Shown here one piece after another: positions 46,401-56,572 of a stretch of 64,000 nt of DNA. Position numbers and translations under genes: made by a program. The stretch is from positions 248,001-312,000 of the forward strand of contig NC_068348.1 in NCBI RefSeq assembly GCF_014633365.1. The letters are read 5' to 3'. The stretch's first letter is position 1. Each line of letters begins with the position of its first letter. The notes under the pieces were generated by a model. That model did not search any database and was not told the DNA's origin. It was given only the letters and a program-made list of their open reading frames with translations. Source of the stretch: Diospyros lotus. Its lineage: Eukaryota; Streptophyta; Magnoliopsida; Ericales; Ebenaceae.

Positions 46401-49400
46401 AGCTCTAGTCCTTGTAGAAACATTAGAAGGGTGTCGTGATGGTGAAAGTCAGAAGTCATATCTGCTGGAATCATCCTTAACCCACCATTCTGATGCCCGA
46501 AGCAATCCCAGTAATGAGGATGAGGTGATAATTCGTGAAGTGGTCCCAATGGAACCTGTCTTTTCAAAAACTGATCAAATAAACCATAACAATCAATGTT
46601 CTTATGAAGAAACTGGAAAATGCATTGAGTCCAAAGGTGTAGATGAGGAAAGCAGTGTTGATGTATCAGTCCAAAATGAGAATGCACCCTCTGATAGTTC
46701 CAAGCTAGATTCTACCTCTGTCCATATGCATGAATCTAGTGGTAATGAATTTCAGAAGCAATCCACTTCCACATCTGACATTCATGGCCTAGAAGATAAT
46801 AAATGCAGTTATGACCCTGCGGAATTGTCGAATTTATCTCCATTGCATGCTGATTCTGATTCACACAGCAGCAGAAAGCAACATACAGATATTCCTGATG
46901 TTCCAGATGCTTTTACTTCAAGTGCCAATGGCAGTGAACCCATTTATGAAGGAGAAGAATGCATATTGGAATCAGGAGTAAAAGTTTATGAAGATCGAGA
47001 ACCGATGTATGAGGGCGAGGTGGTTCTTGCTGGAAAAGTGGATGGATGTACTGGAGATACCTATGATGCAAATGCCAAGGATGAAGTTTCTCCAAGACAG
47101 GGTAAGGGGATGTTTGAAAATGCTGAGTTTTTTTGTGTTCGCTTTCAGTTTTGATTTTCAAAATTTTATGTTGTGTTCATTTTCAATTAGAAAAAATGAA
47201 AACTGAACCTGTTTGATTTTGCTGTCAATTGTCAAAAACATGAAAATAAAAACTGAAAACGATGTCTAATTTCCTAATCTGCGGTTAATTTTTTTTCTAA
47301 AAACATAATAGAATTTAATTTAACACTTTGTTAATATCTTTTTACCTACAAAAATTGAGAAAAAATTTCAAAAAGATCAACTTTCTTCTTTTTCACTGTT
47401 ATACACACACACACACACACAGAAGAGATGTTTGGCCAGTTCGAGAAGGGTCACTGGTGTGGGAGAGCCTGTTGGATGGTGTTGTCCCTTTTCCAATGAT
47501 GATGTCAGGTGAGTGTGAGAAGCGTTTCCAGTGAGAGCGCTTGAGGTGTTTGCTTTCATGTGCGTGGGTTCCATTTTCTTTCTTTGAAATGTGGAATGGA
47601 TTGGAAATGAATACAAGTTTTATTTGTGTTCAATAATTTCCGAACTTTTCATCCCATTTCCAAAAAATTGGAAACGGCAGCCCTGTGTCAGAAGCTTTTG
47701 CTAGTTTTTCGATTCTGTTCATGAATGTTGAAAACAAAATGGGTTTCTAACAGGCTTAAATATTCAGACTTGAATGACTAGATGTATTATACTTATTTTC
47801 TTTAGCTCCTTAATTTTTATTTTGGGATCTGGAATTTATAAGAATTCTTCACTTACTGTATGCCCAAATCTCTTTAGGGGAACTGATCAGGAGTTTTTTG
47901 AAGAACAATGCTAGTCAGCTGACAATATATGGGTATTCCTCTTTTATTTTTACTTATTTATTTATTATTTTTGACTGTATACTTTCTCATGTGTTTCTTT
48001 GCATATGTATTTTAGTCTTCTAGGTTTCAAAGATCTTTTCATGTTATTACTTTTGTTTTTCTTGCAGCTTATTTTGCTTACAAGATGGACTAAAAGAGCG
48101 TGAACTTTGTGTCTTTTTCCGTAATAATCACTTCAACACCATGTTTAAGGTCAGTCATTGGCATGTGTTTTTTCTTGTTGTTGTAACTTGGGGGTAATGC
48201 TAAGGGGTTGTTTGCTTGTGAATGATATTTCCTGATCTACCCTCCTTTTTTAACAGACCTGGAAATATGTTTTTTGTTTCCATCCCAAGAGAACTAGATG
48301 AGTTCCCTCTGTTTGGTCATAATGTTGTGTGTTCTTGAAAAAACCTTCAAAATTATAACTAAAGACATGCACTGACATTTTCTTTAGAAATTTTTGAGAA
48401 CAAAAATATAGAAACATGAAATATCACTTCTCGTGTCACTTAATATCAATTTGTGGGATATTCCCTCATGCCACTCTTTTTTTTTTTTTTTTCAATTATT
48501 TTGCAGTATGATGGTGAATTGTATATTTTGGCTACAGACCAGGGTTACATAAATCAACCTGATTTGGTGTGGGAAAAGCTAAACGAGGTATGATTCTTTT
48601 TTGAGTCTTTTGCAAGAGCCCATAGAGCTTGTATGGTGAACATTATCAAATATGATAAATCATTTGTCATAAATGAGATTGGAATAAAATACTAGGATTT
48701 TTTTTCTCCCATCCTCCTTTACCCTTACATCATACTGTCACAGCCTAGGCAACCACCTTTAAAGGTTGATGCCTAGTCCAGACTAATATACCTAGGATCT
48801 CCCCCCTAGCAGACCGATGTTGGATTCGGCATGCTATAGTAACACACGCTCCATCCCCTTCCTGGGATGTGCAGTGTCCCTACTACACGGCCCCCACCAC
48901 TGCCAGACCAGCTGGCCAGCTCTGATACTATACTGTCACAGCCTAGGCAACCTCCTTCAAAGGTTGATGCCTAGTCTAGACTAATATACCTAGGATCTCC
49001 CCCCTAGCAGACCGATGTTGGATTCGGCACGCTATAGTAACACACATTCCATCCCCTTCCCGGGATGTGCAGTGTCCCCACTGCATGGCTCCCACCACCG
49101 TCAGACCAGCTGGCGAGCTTTGATACTATACTGTCACAGCCTAGGCAATCACTTTCAAAGGTTGATGCCTAACCCAGACTAATATACTCAGGATCTCCTG
49201 GCGGACTGATATGGTCTTCCCCCCGGGGGCGGCAGTGCACACACACACACAAAGGAAAAAATAATATTACCAATTTAGCTCTGTAAATGTTTGTGATAAT
49301 AATGATTTGGTTTTGTACCTGTAAACTGTCCATTCTATGTAAGTTCAACTTCAGTTCAGATGGCTTGTGATAAATGATAACATGGTTGCTATAGACTTAT

Positions 49401-51372
49401 CATTCTGCCAGCTTGATGCCAATTTTGGTCTCTATTCTTTTTCAGGTCAATGGAAATACCGTTTTCATGACTGGAAGCTTTAAGCAATTTAAGGTAGAGA
49501 ATCAAACCAGCAACACATGGGATGAACAAAATGCAATGGCCAGTACTGCTGTGCGTAGCTTTTCTTTCTTCCTAATTTTTAAGAATTAGTCAGTAATTAC
49601 TTTTGTGGAGCTAACTCAAGTTCTTTGCTTCAGGACTATCTTGCCAATATTGACAACTCAGCAAATGTGAATTCAAGTTTCAAGTAATTATCGTAACTGC
49701 ATATTGCTTGTGCTTTCTTATGCATTGATTTCGTGATTTGTGGTTTGTATATAACTGTAGTAGCAGCAGACATATTGATGGTGGATGATACCTTTTGTTT
49801 GTGTTGTTGCATCCATCCATTCTGTTGGTGTTATGGAGCAAAATGGTTTATTTCTCTATTGTTGTTTTTCTTTTGTGTTTGTTTGTGTATTGAACTAAGG
49901 GAAAATCTTGGTAGTTAATGGTGAAGTTGCTTCTTTATGACTAAAAGATCATGGTTAGAGTTGTGGAACAATCCTTTTGTAAAACAAGGACAAAACTGCA
50001 TATAAAAAATGACACTCACTCACATGACTGTCGCAAAACAGGGAGTCTCTTGCACTTGGGATGTCTTTTTGTTAGTCTATTCCACTGCCTGAATATCCTG
50101 GGGGATGTTATTTGGTTTGATCAATTTATGGAGGCCTTATATGAAAGAAATGTAATTTTTGATATCCTAATTCGGAAGCAGTTATTTGCTTATTATTTGA
50201 ATAAGATACTGAACCTTGGTCTTTTAAACTTTCAAGCTGAACTTTGAACTCCTAGTCCTTGAATATACTAGTACTATTTGTTGGATAATCCATCCCTTAA
50301 ACTTGTTATCAGGTCAAGTTATTTGTATATTTCTTAAACTGTTAAATTGTTCAACATGTTGGTCTCTCATAGTTGTGATTAATTATTGTGTTCCATTTTC
50401 TTTGTTTTGTGATAGTTCTGACCTGCAATTGGCAATAGCTCTTCAGCAACAGGAGTTTGAACAGCAGCCACAACGTAATGTGCAGCAACCAACTGTTAGC
50501 ACCAGCAGTTCAAGGCTGGTAACAGGACCTCAGGTAATTGATACTAATTTTGTAGATGCGTATTCTTAGCTTGGGAATCAATTAAGATGCAAAGGTTTTA
50601 AATTATGTAGGTCAAACACTTAGTATTTGGAATGTAAATTCGGTAAAGAAAAAAAAAAAAAAAAACATAGAAGTGTAGATTTTGTAATTGTAAGACTGGA
50701 AGTGTATCCAACATTTTATGTGATTGTAAAATCCCATTAAAATTAAAAAGGAAGTTTTATCAGACAGACAATTATAAGATAATCTTTGTTGTATGGCTTT
50801 TTACTGTTGGGTAATTAAGCGTCAACATGTATAAAATATGAGGTATGGTTAAGATGATAATGTTAGGGTGGATGCGTGGCCATACAATAAGAGAAAATAT
50901 GAAATGCTATATGTGTTTTAAGGACGAAGTGGTGTCTATTGAAGATAAGATACGAGTTTAATTAATAGGGGAGAAAGAAACATTTGTTAGGTGAGTGGAT
51001 GAAAATGGAGAAAACTTACAAAAGAGAAGAAGATTAAATATAACACAGTGAGAAACCCGTAGATATGACTTAGGATATAATTATCACAATCTCAGATTGA
51101 TATGGACAGAGGTTTAGAATTCATGTGGCTGATCTCATCTAGCGGGGTCGAGGCTTGTGATTGTTGGTGCGAAGATGAGTGCAAGTAGTATGCACATTAA
51201 ACCAATGTGAATTGGAAAGGCTTTTGTGCAGCATGGCATGTAAAGGATTTATTGTATGAATTAATAACAAACGAAAAGAATCATGCAGGTGCCAAGGAAC
51301 AATGGGAAGATGCCATCACTATCTTCGAAGCAGGATGCAAAATCATCAAAAGAGAAGTGTACCGTGATGTAA
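34404..51372 (+). CDS. MINDY-family K48-specific deubiquitinase (MINDY1/2, FAM63-like)
   Basis: Twelve exons with matching phases: 34404-34539, 35202-35320, 35511-35617, 35748-35835, 46024-47101, 47878-47932, 48068-48149, 48507-48587, 49446-49550, 49634-49683, 50416-50533, 51289-51372 (TAA). The product is 700 residues. The family cuts K48-linked ubiquitin chains in the cytosol. The catalytic domain is split: [12 protein letters not shown] holds Gln34 and the nucleophile Cys40, and [10 protein letters not shown] holds His549. Exon 5 inserts an acidic, Ser-rich, probably disordered stretch of about 360 residues (151-509). Exon 11 has a ubiquitin-interacting motif ([14 protein letters not shown], about 635-648). 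The last exon ends KEKCTVM, a CaaX-like tail suggesting prenylation. It was found only by reading a short frame after the phase-0 acceptor at 51288. ATG 34404 is the first in frame. Intron 4 is full of transposons, yet all splice sites and motifs are intact. Confidence 0.93.
36176..36227. repeat. Perfect 24-bp hairpin with 4-base loop
   Basis: Left arm 36176-36199, loop cata 36200-36203, right arm 36204-36227, with no mismatch. It lies in MINDY intron 4, outside the hAT element. Confidence 0.9.
36540..36938 (+). repeat. 5' LTR of the intron-4 Ty3 element
   Basis: TGTCATG...TTATGACA, 399 bases. It contains TCCTATATAAATTG (a TATA box), partly duplicated in this copy only. Compared by eye with the 3' LTR it shows about 18 substitutions, nearly all transitions, plus a few indels. 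Confidence 0.95.
36941..36952 (+). other. Primer binding site (initiator Met tRNA type)
   Basis: TGGTATCAGAGC, two bases after the 5' LTR. Confidence 0.9.
36988..38000 (+). pseudogene. Gag of the intron-4 Ty3 element, disrupted
   Basis: The natural start is ATG 36988; in-frame stops follow at 37024 (TAG), 37075 (TGA) and 37093 (TAG). From 37114 the frame is open to TAA at 37966. Visible parts: an N-terminal helix ([19 protein letters not shown]), then the gag core [25 protein letters not shown] and [14 protein letters not shown]...[12 protein letters not shown]. No zinc knuckle is seen. Between 37966 and 38000 the frame also shifts relative to protease. Confidence 0.87.
38001..38839 (+). pseudogene. 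Protease and linker of the intron-4 Ty3 element
   Basis: The aspartic protease motif [20 protein letters not shown] is intact near 38232-38290. A TAA at 38345-38347 interrupts the following strand (VANGN / [10 protein letters not shown]), and a TGA at 38837-38839 ends the linker just before reverse transcriptase, where related elements have Arg or Gln. The protease would cut Gag-Pol. Confidence 0.85.
38840..39980 (+). pseudogene. Reverse transcriptase and RNase H of the intron-4 Ty3 element
   Basis: The RT blocks are [53 protein letters not shown] and [11 protein letters not shown]. The first Asp of the catalytic FFDD pair is Tyr (codon 39209-39211 TAT), so the polymerase could not work. Stops lie at 39470-39472 (TGA, in GYY*RFV) and 39548-39550 (TAG). 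RNase H is then open: [43 protein letters not shown] and [10 protein letters not shown]. Confidence 0.9.
39981..41440 (+). pseudogene. Integrase with chromodomain of the intron-4 Ty3 element
   Basis: The HHCC zinc part is present ([18 protein letters not shown], then CDTCKRCK), followed by TAG at 40346-40348 where CAG is expected. Near 40420 one base is missing, shifting the frame (40467-41435 opens after it). The core shows [31 protein letters not shown] and [14 protein letters not shown]; the last motif normally has Glu (QTERVN), so the catalytic Glu is Lys here. The chromodomain ([14 protein letters not shown]) is in yet another frame. Confidence 0.88.
41484..41885 (+). repeat. 3' LTR of the intron-4 Ty3 element
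   Basis: TGTCATG...ACTGTGACA, 402 bases. It differs from the 5' copy in lacking a short TATAAA duplication and having a longer CT run (near 41777-41815). Confidence 0.95.
42197..42947. mobile_element. hAT MITE nested in the larger hAT element
   Basis: The ends are inverted (aAGTGTTCTAAAAC against CAGTATTCTAAAAC), with perfect 8-bp TTTCCCCC duplications at 42189-42196 and 42948-42955. It is 751 bases with no transposase. GC-rich 'cctaggcg' palindromic ends surround a middle with a 21-base poly-C run (42394-42414) and TA microsatellites near 42660-42760. Confidence 0.87.
43506..43760 (+). pseudogene. LINE 3' remnant
   Basis: The worn sequence reads like the C-terminal tail of plant LINE-derived ORF2 (a variant of RRRxxRPKKTWxExxRxDM...NGLxEDMxxDxxxW). 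The parts 'aaagacgtggtgggaaacacttagatgtgat' and the following 'tttatagaaaatatgac' show it. It is a small 5'-truncated piece. Confidence 0.5.
44140..44500 (+). pseudogene. Second LINE 3' remnant
   Basis: The frame contains [28 protein letters not shown], the same tail as the preceding remnant but better kept, followed by a region reading [11 protein letters not shown]. 5'-truncated LINE relic in MINDY intron 4. Confidence 0.6.
44626..45164 (-). mobile_element. Solo LTR (copia-like) in MINDY intron 4
   Basis: The ends are TGTTGTAATAC...ATTTCAACA, with perfect AAGTT duplications at 44621-44625 and 45165-45169. It is 539 bases. On the - strand there is CTATAAATATAAG (near 45006) as TATA box. On the + strand 'tttatcctggttcgg' is typical of copia LTRs read backwards. 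No internal part remains, so it arose by recombination between two LTRs. Confidence 0.85.
48735..49240 (-). repeat. Tandem TRIM-like array, 198-bp period, in MINDY intron 8
   Basis: 'ctgtcacagcctaggcaa' starts at 48735, 48933 and 49131, a regular step of 198 with about 90-95% identity by eye and the last unit cut short. Before the second and third copies the - strand reads a PBS-like TAGTATCAGAGC beside the LTR-like end ...GGCTGTGACA. So each unit looks like one LTR plus one inside of a TRIM, as at 23295-23851 but from a different family. Confidence 0.65.
50820..51180 (+). pseudogene. LINE 3' remnant in MINDY intron 11
   Basis: The worn tail includes pieces like W(G/A)[14 protein letters not shown] and a later [23 protein letters not shown], with an 'aaaacttacaaaagagaagaag' stretch, comparable to the remnants in intron 4. 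Many stops. Confidence 0.5.
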
Positions 51373-51510
51373 ACGTGTTTTGTATGTGGAAGTTTGTACT
51401 GTGTAAGGTTTGGCTTGTGTCATGGTTGGCCTGGCTTCGTGTATTTGACTCTTATTTCTCCATACATGTGATCTAGTATCAGTAGTTGGGTTTGGGGCTC
51501 TTCAGCTGTA

Positions 51511-51516
51511 AATAAA
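51511..51516 (+). terminator. Candidate polyadenylation signal of MINDY
   Basis: AATAAA, 139 bases after the stop codon. A second AATAAA at 52162-52167 could serve a longer 3'UTR. Confidence 0.4.
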
Positions 51517-52760
51517 AAAGTATAAGATGTTGCTAAAAATGCAATGCTATTGCTAGGATATGGAATTCACATGGTTTCTTTTCTTGTTTTTTTTTTTTTT
51601 TAAAAAAAAATTTCCAATCCAGGCAGTGGAATTGCGTTCTATGGAATGACATTGCAGCGGACTTAGATAGGATTGTAAATCAGGTAGAACGACGACTTGG
51701 GCGGTGGTGCCAGAAACGGAAGAATAGTTTTGGCTAATGTGGCAATGCTAATGGGTAAAACGAGACGAGAATATGCTATAGTTGCCAATGAGTGACGTTT
51801 GAGAAGCATCAGGTGTCGCTTCCGTTTCTTTTTTCTTTTTTGGTTTTATAGAAAAACATATTGTATATTAGGACTTTGAAAATTTGTTTTTCATTTTTTT
51901 TGGTAATAATATGGGACGATTTTTGTTTACTGTTTCATAAACTTCTATTCCATTTATCAACTAATAATGCAACGCCCAAGCAACTAGGAAGAAGTTGGAA
52001 AGTTATGCGGCTGCAAGGCCCAGAAAGAAGTGAGGGGTGGCCTATTTGAAGGCAATTGAATCTCTCTCTCTGTGGCTGTTGTAATGCTGTTTTTGGAGAT
52101 AAAGATTTTGTATTGATAGCATGAAATGAATCTCTCTGTCTCTCCCTGAAGGGACCATTCTAATAAAATGAAGTATCCTATTATGTTTTGTAACTTGAAA
52201 AATTAGAGAAAATTACAATAAATGCCTTTTAAGTTTGTCTTTATTTGCAAAAATATCTTTAATATTTTATAAAAAAAAATAGTTAGTGGCATTTCTTAAT
52301 ATTTCAAAATAATAACCATTTTATCATTCATTTTTCTCTCTTTTTTCTTTTGATTCAAAAGAAAAATAAAAGGATCATTGTCCAGCATTAGTATTGTTAA
52401 TTTCTAGGGTTCAATTGAACTTTAGCAAAGTCGTTGTGGTTCAAAAATTGAACCACCATGATTGTTGGGGTTTCACTACCTAAGTGAGAGATAGAGATAG
52501 AAAGAAAAAAGACAAAGGAGAAGAAGGAAAAAAGGAAATTTCCATATAGAGTAAAAGTTATCTCTCAAAATCAATCGGTCATGGCCACCTCTTGAAGAAG
52601 AAGAAGAGAAAAGGATAATAGATAGAGGGTTTGGTTGTCATGAATAAACCCTCTATTGAATTAGATGGGAAGGGGGAGGAGAAGGGTGTTTCCATTTTGT
52701 TATAAGGTTATTGATTCACATTTATCAAGATAAATTTATACAATAAAATTACGATTACTC
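51517..52760. other. Possible long 3'UTR of MINDY, then intergenic
   Basis: No gene recognised. It includes a T15-A9 stretch near 51587-51611. Confidence 0.5.
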
Positions 52761-53666
52761 TTTGTCACTAGTGTGTCAACCTCTTTTTATTGGTCAACCA
52801 ACCAATGTAAAAAAAAGCTTCAACCTAATAATCATAATTTTTTGACGAGTTATTTTATAATTTATCTCAAAATATCGTAATTTGTTAAGCAATAAAAAAG
52901 ATTAGACATTTTATTTTATGTCATTGGAGCATGCAAAGAAGGAACCCTTGTGTTGCTATTAAAATCTAATTGAGAGAAGTTTTTTCTACCATAATCAATA
53001 TTATTCTTAGTAAAGAGAAACTAATCAATCAAAGTTGAATCAAAGTTGTTTAAGATGACCAAACATGAATACCCTACACAATCGAATGTTATAGAGGATG
53101 AAACATTGCACAAACTCAGTTCTATTGTGTGAGGCAACTTTAGTTAAAGAGCAAAATAGAAGTTCTATTCTTTAAATTTTTTATTTTTTTGTTTTTGATA
53201 TTTTAATTAGATAGAAAAATTAAGAAAAGATTGGTCAATTTTAACCTACTTGATTTTAATATAATAGAAGGGTGTCTTGATAATTAAAGGAAATTATAGA
53301 GACTTCTATGGCAAACAACAAATCACATGGAGTTTGGGATTTACCTAGATTACTCTGAATGAAGGTAATAAAAGGATAAAAAAATAGAAAAACACTTGCT
53401 TTTTCTAGTTATTAATATTCTAAAAGAGGGTTTTCAATATTTATGTAAAAAAGATGAAAATAATGGGGCAATAATATGCCTCTCCCTTCCTCTTTTAGTG
53501 CACTACAATTATTTGTCTTCTTTTACAAGCCCTAAATCTATCCTCATCATATAGATTTTAAATAAAATACACTCAACAATCTCATCATATAGTTTTTATT
53601 TTTTATTTTTACATTGATTGGTCAAGCAATATAAAAAGGTTTGACACATTTTGTGTCACTAGCAAA
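52761..53666. mobile_element. Inverted-repeat element (MITE or foldback)
   Basis: The left side 'tttgtcactagtgtgtcaacc...ttggtcaaccaaccaatgta' is the inverse of the right side 'tacattgattggtcaagcaat...gtgtcactagcaaa' over about 55-60 bases, with some changes. There is no coding frame between. The duplications were not read, so the superfamily is open. Confidence 0.5.
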
Positions 53667-55777
53667 CAGATAATAGAATTTTGTATAAAAATTTATCTTG
53701 GTAAGTGTGGATCAATAATCTCATAACAAATGTGATGACTAGCACTAGTGTAACTAATAAAGAAAAAGAAAAGGCGATATCCAAAAGGAAAAAGCATGAT
53801 TCCAAAATTAAAGAGTGGAAAGTTAAGGCAATATTGTCCTTTGCAAGAAGAGTTACAATGATCAAATTGTAGCCCTCTTCTCTTCATACACCATGACATC
53901 CTGCCTCCTTTCCAAAACAACAACTTGCTAGGCAATAATAATAATAAGATGGGATCAGAAGAGGTTTGGGGTTTTTGGGAATTACCCTCATATAATAATA
54001 ATATGCTGGGTTTGCAAAAATTGGATGGAAAATACTCAATTACAAACAAGGGAACCCTGCTCCATTAGGCAATTATCTTAAGAGCTCTCACGTTTTAGAT
54101 GCTTCACTTAATTCTCAGTGCTCAGATATATATATATATATATAGATAGATAGATAGATCTATCCGGTATATGTATGTGGGGAGAATGATGATCCAGTCA
54201 AGAAATTAGTACTTGTAAAGTCCTCCTAGGGAAGGGGGAACGGAAACTTTCAATATGTATGGGACTGGGAGGATCCGTGGATTCTGTTTGATTTGACCCA
54301 TCTCGGCCCGCCCATTCACAGCATTAATGATGCCTGGACTTGGATATCAATGGTGATTAATGCTGAATCAGCGTAGCCAGATTCAGCAAAGCAGCGTCTG
54401 CCAATCCTGAAGAGCACAGCTCCTCGATCAAACTGGAAAAGCATTGGGGGCCTTTTAAAAGCTCATAATATAATAGTAGGTACAATCCAATCCACCGTCA
54501 CAGATTGGCAAATAAAGCAGCTAATTAACCACATGTCTAGCTGCTTAATTGGTCAAAGCGAACTGATTTTGCAGATTGCTCATCAAATGAGAGGATGGTG
54601 CGGGTGCCTCAGGCTCATCAGGATGTTGAAGAACAAAACAATATTTCAAAAAGAACGCCTGAGGCGTTCTTCTCCTTTTGTTACCCATAATCATTTCTTT
54701 CCTCTATTTTTCTGGGTTGGTCCCTGCTGGTTTGCTTCTTAATTTGTCCTTGAATGTCTGTAGGTAGCTAATAATAGCTACAGTCTGAATACACTGATCA
54801 CTATGTATTAATTTGGTAACCCAGGGAACTACGATGTCTGTCTCAATGTAAGAATTTAAATTTCACTTAAATCTCGTGATTTGTTACTAAAAATCTTTAT
54901 GAAAAAAGGGATCGACTACTCGTTTGTTGACAAATCATAACTCGTTTTTATTTCAATTAATGTAAATTTTGGATTATAGTAGCAGTAGCAGCAGCTTGTA
55001 TTCTAAGTAATATACATATAATATAAGTGGGCAGTCAAAAAAGAAATGTTATCTGCACACTCAAAAGGCAAGAAAGTTGAGTTGGACTTTGCCTTGTCCT
55101 TGAGTTGCTATCAAACAGCACAGCATCTCTACCAAAACCAACGCAAAAACTGTATGCTTTTCTTGCCTCCAACGCAACAATTAAATATTTCCAATTCAAC
55201 CCTAATCTGATGGAAAACGTCTCCTCCTGTAATTAATACCTATATCCTGATGCTCTGGAAGTAGTATACTTAATTTGTATCTTAATGAATATATATTACT
55301 GCACTTATATTTTCTATTCATGGAACACTAAACCTTTCAGGAAGTTTATAATATATATATATAAGGAAAAGGAAAATAAAAACTGAAGCAAAATGGAATG
55401 AAGCTGAGGACAAATTTAGATGGGAAAGTAGAAGTTAGGCTTTCCCTTGTGGCGACGCCACGCCCACTCCCACTCCCATTCCCACCCCCCCTCTCCCAAA
55501 TGCATGCATCCATCCATCCATCCTTCCTTCCTTCCAACGCAATAACATAAATCAAAGTTGAAGAATCGGTTTCCACTCTCTCTCTAGGATGGGTTGATGG
55601 CAATGGATAGGTAATCTCTTCTACTCTTGTATGTTTAGAGTATTTGGTGTAAGGAAATGATTATTAGATAAGTATTTTAAATAATTTCACATCATTTTCA
55701 TAACAAAATAATATGAGATAATATATTAAAAAAAACAAAATTTGAAATATTTTAATTTATAAATTACAATTAGAATA
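53667..55777. other. Intergenic; no gene seen
   Basis: It holds microsatellites (TA/GATA near 54127-54160) and one short perfect hairpin at 54651-54671 (9-base arms, aagaacgcc, loop tga). Short frames only. Confidence 0.6.
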
Positions 55778-56572
55778 ACTAAAATCAATCTGAACTACAT
55801 TTAAACTTGTAGGACAAATTGTCAAAATGATACCGTTTGGACTTGTATCGTTTTGGCCATTTTCTCTTCTTTCTCTAGATAGCTATGTGTTCTGACCAAA
55901 ACTTTTTTTCTCTTATTTTTCTCGTTTGTACCAACCAAAGCCTGCTTCTTTTTCTCTTCGATGGCCGCCACCTTTAATAGGTTTCGACGTTCTTCTTTTC
56001 GACCTTTGCCACCTACAACTATTGATAGGCCATCTTCCACTTCTTCTAGTACTGTCGCCATGCTAAAACCCTCTTCCTCATCTTATCTTCTCTTATTTAT
56101 CATTTTCTTCTCTCTAACCTTCCCAACCTAGCACTGATAGAATGAGCTAGAATAGTGGCAAAATCCTTTTCTTCTCTTCGACCTTCATTGCTCATTGCCA
56201 TCGACTAGTTGTCTTTCTTTTCTCATATTCCTCTTTTTCTTTTCGACATTCGCCACCTACTGTTATTGATAAGTTTTGCTGATAATTGTCATTCGACAAG
56301 TTTCACTAGTTGTTGTGGTGTCAAAACCATCTTCATTTCTTTTCTTTTTTTCTTTTCCTTTTCCTCTTTTCTTCCTATCTTCTTCTTCTATTTGACCTTT
56401 GCCACCTACCATTGTTCCAGCTCTCTTCCTTTGAAACCCTCTTCTAGCTTCATCACATGTAATAAGAAACACAAACACCTTCTAAAACCCACAAAAGAGG
56501 ATGGCCAAAATGACACGTTTTGGTAGTTCAAATTGCAAATTTAAATATAGTCCAGACTAAATTTACCTATTC
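55778..56572. mobile_element. Inverted-repeat element with CT-rich filling
   Basis: The left 'ctacatttaaacttg...cgttttggccatt' pairs with the right 'gatggccaaaatg...caaatttaaatatag' over about 65 bases. The inside repeats 'cttcgacctttgccacctac' three times in variant form (near 55998, 56238 and 56394). No transposase. The look is similar to the foldback element at 27697 but the sequence is different. Confidence 0.5.

Noticed and set aside
50534..50569. Ending of MINDY by reading into intron 11 ([11 protein letters not shown])
   Set aside because: The exon at 51289 has a proper acceptor, right phase and a tail ending KEKCTVM of the expected type. Read-through remains possible as an isoform only.
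51622..51700. Possible terminal exon after the acceptor aatccag at 51621
   Set aside because: It yields only a few residues (AVELRSME) with no family likeness; it is more likely in the 3'UTR.
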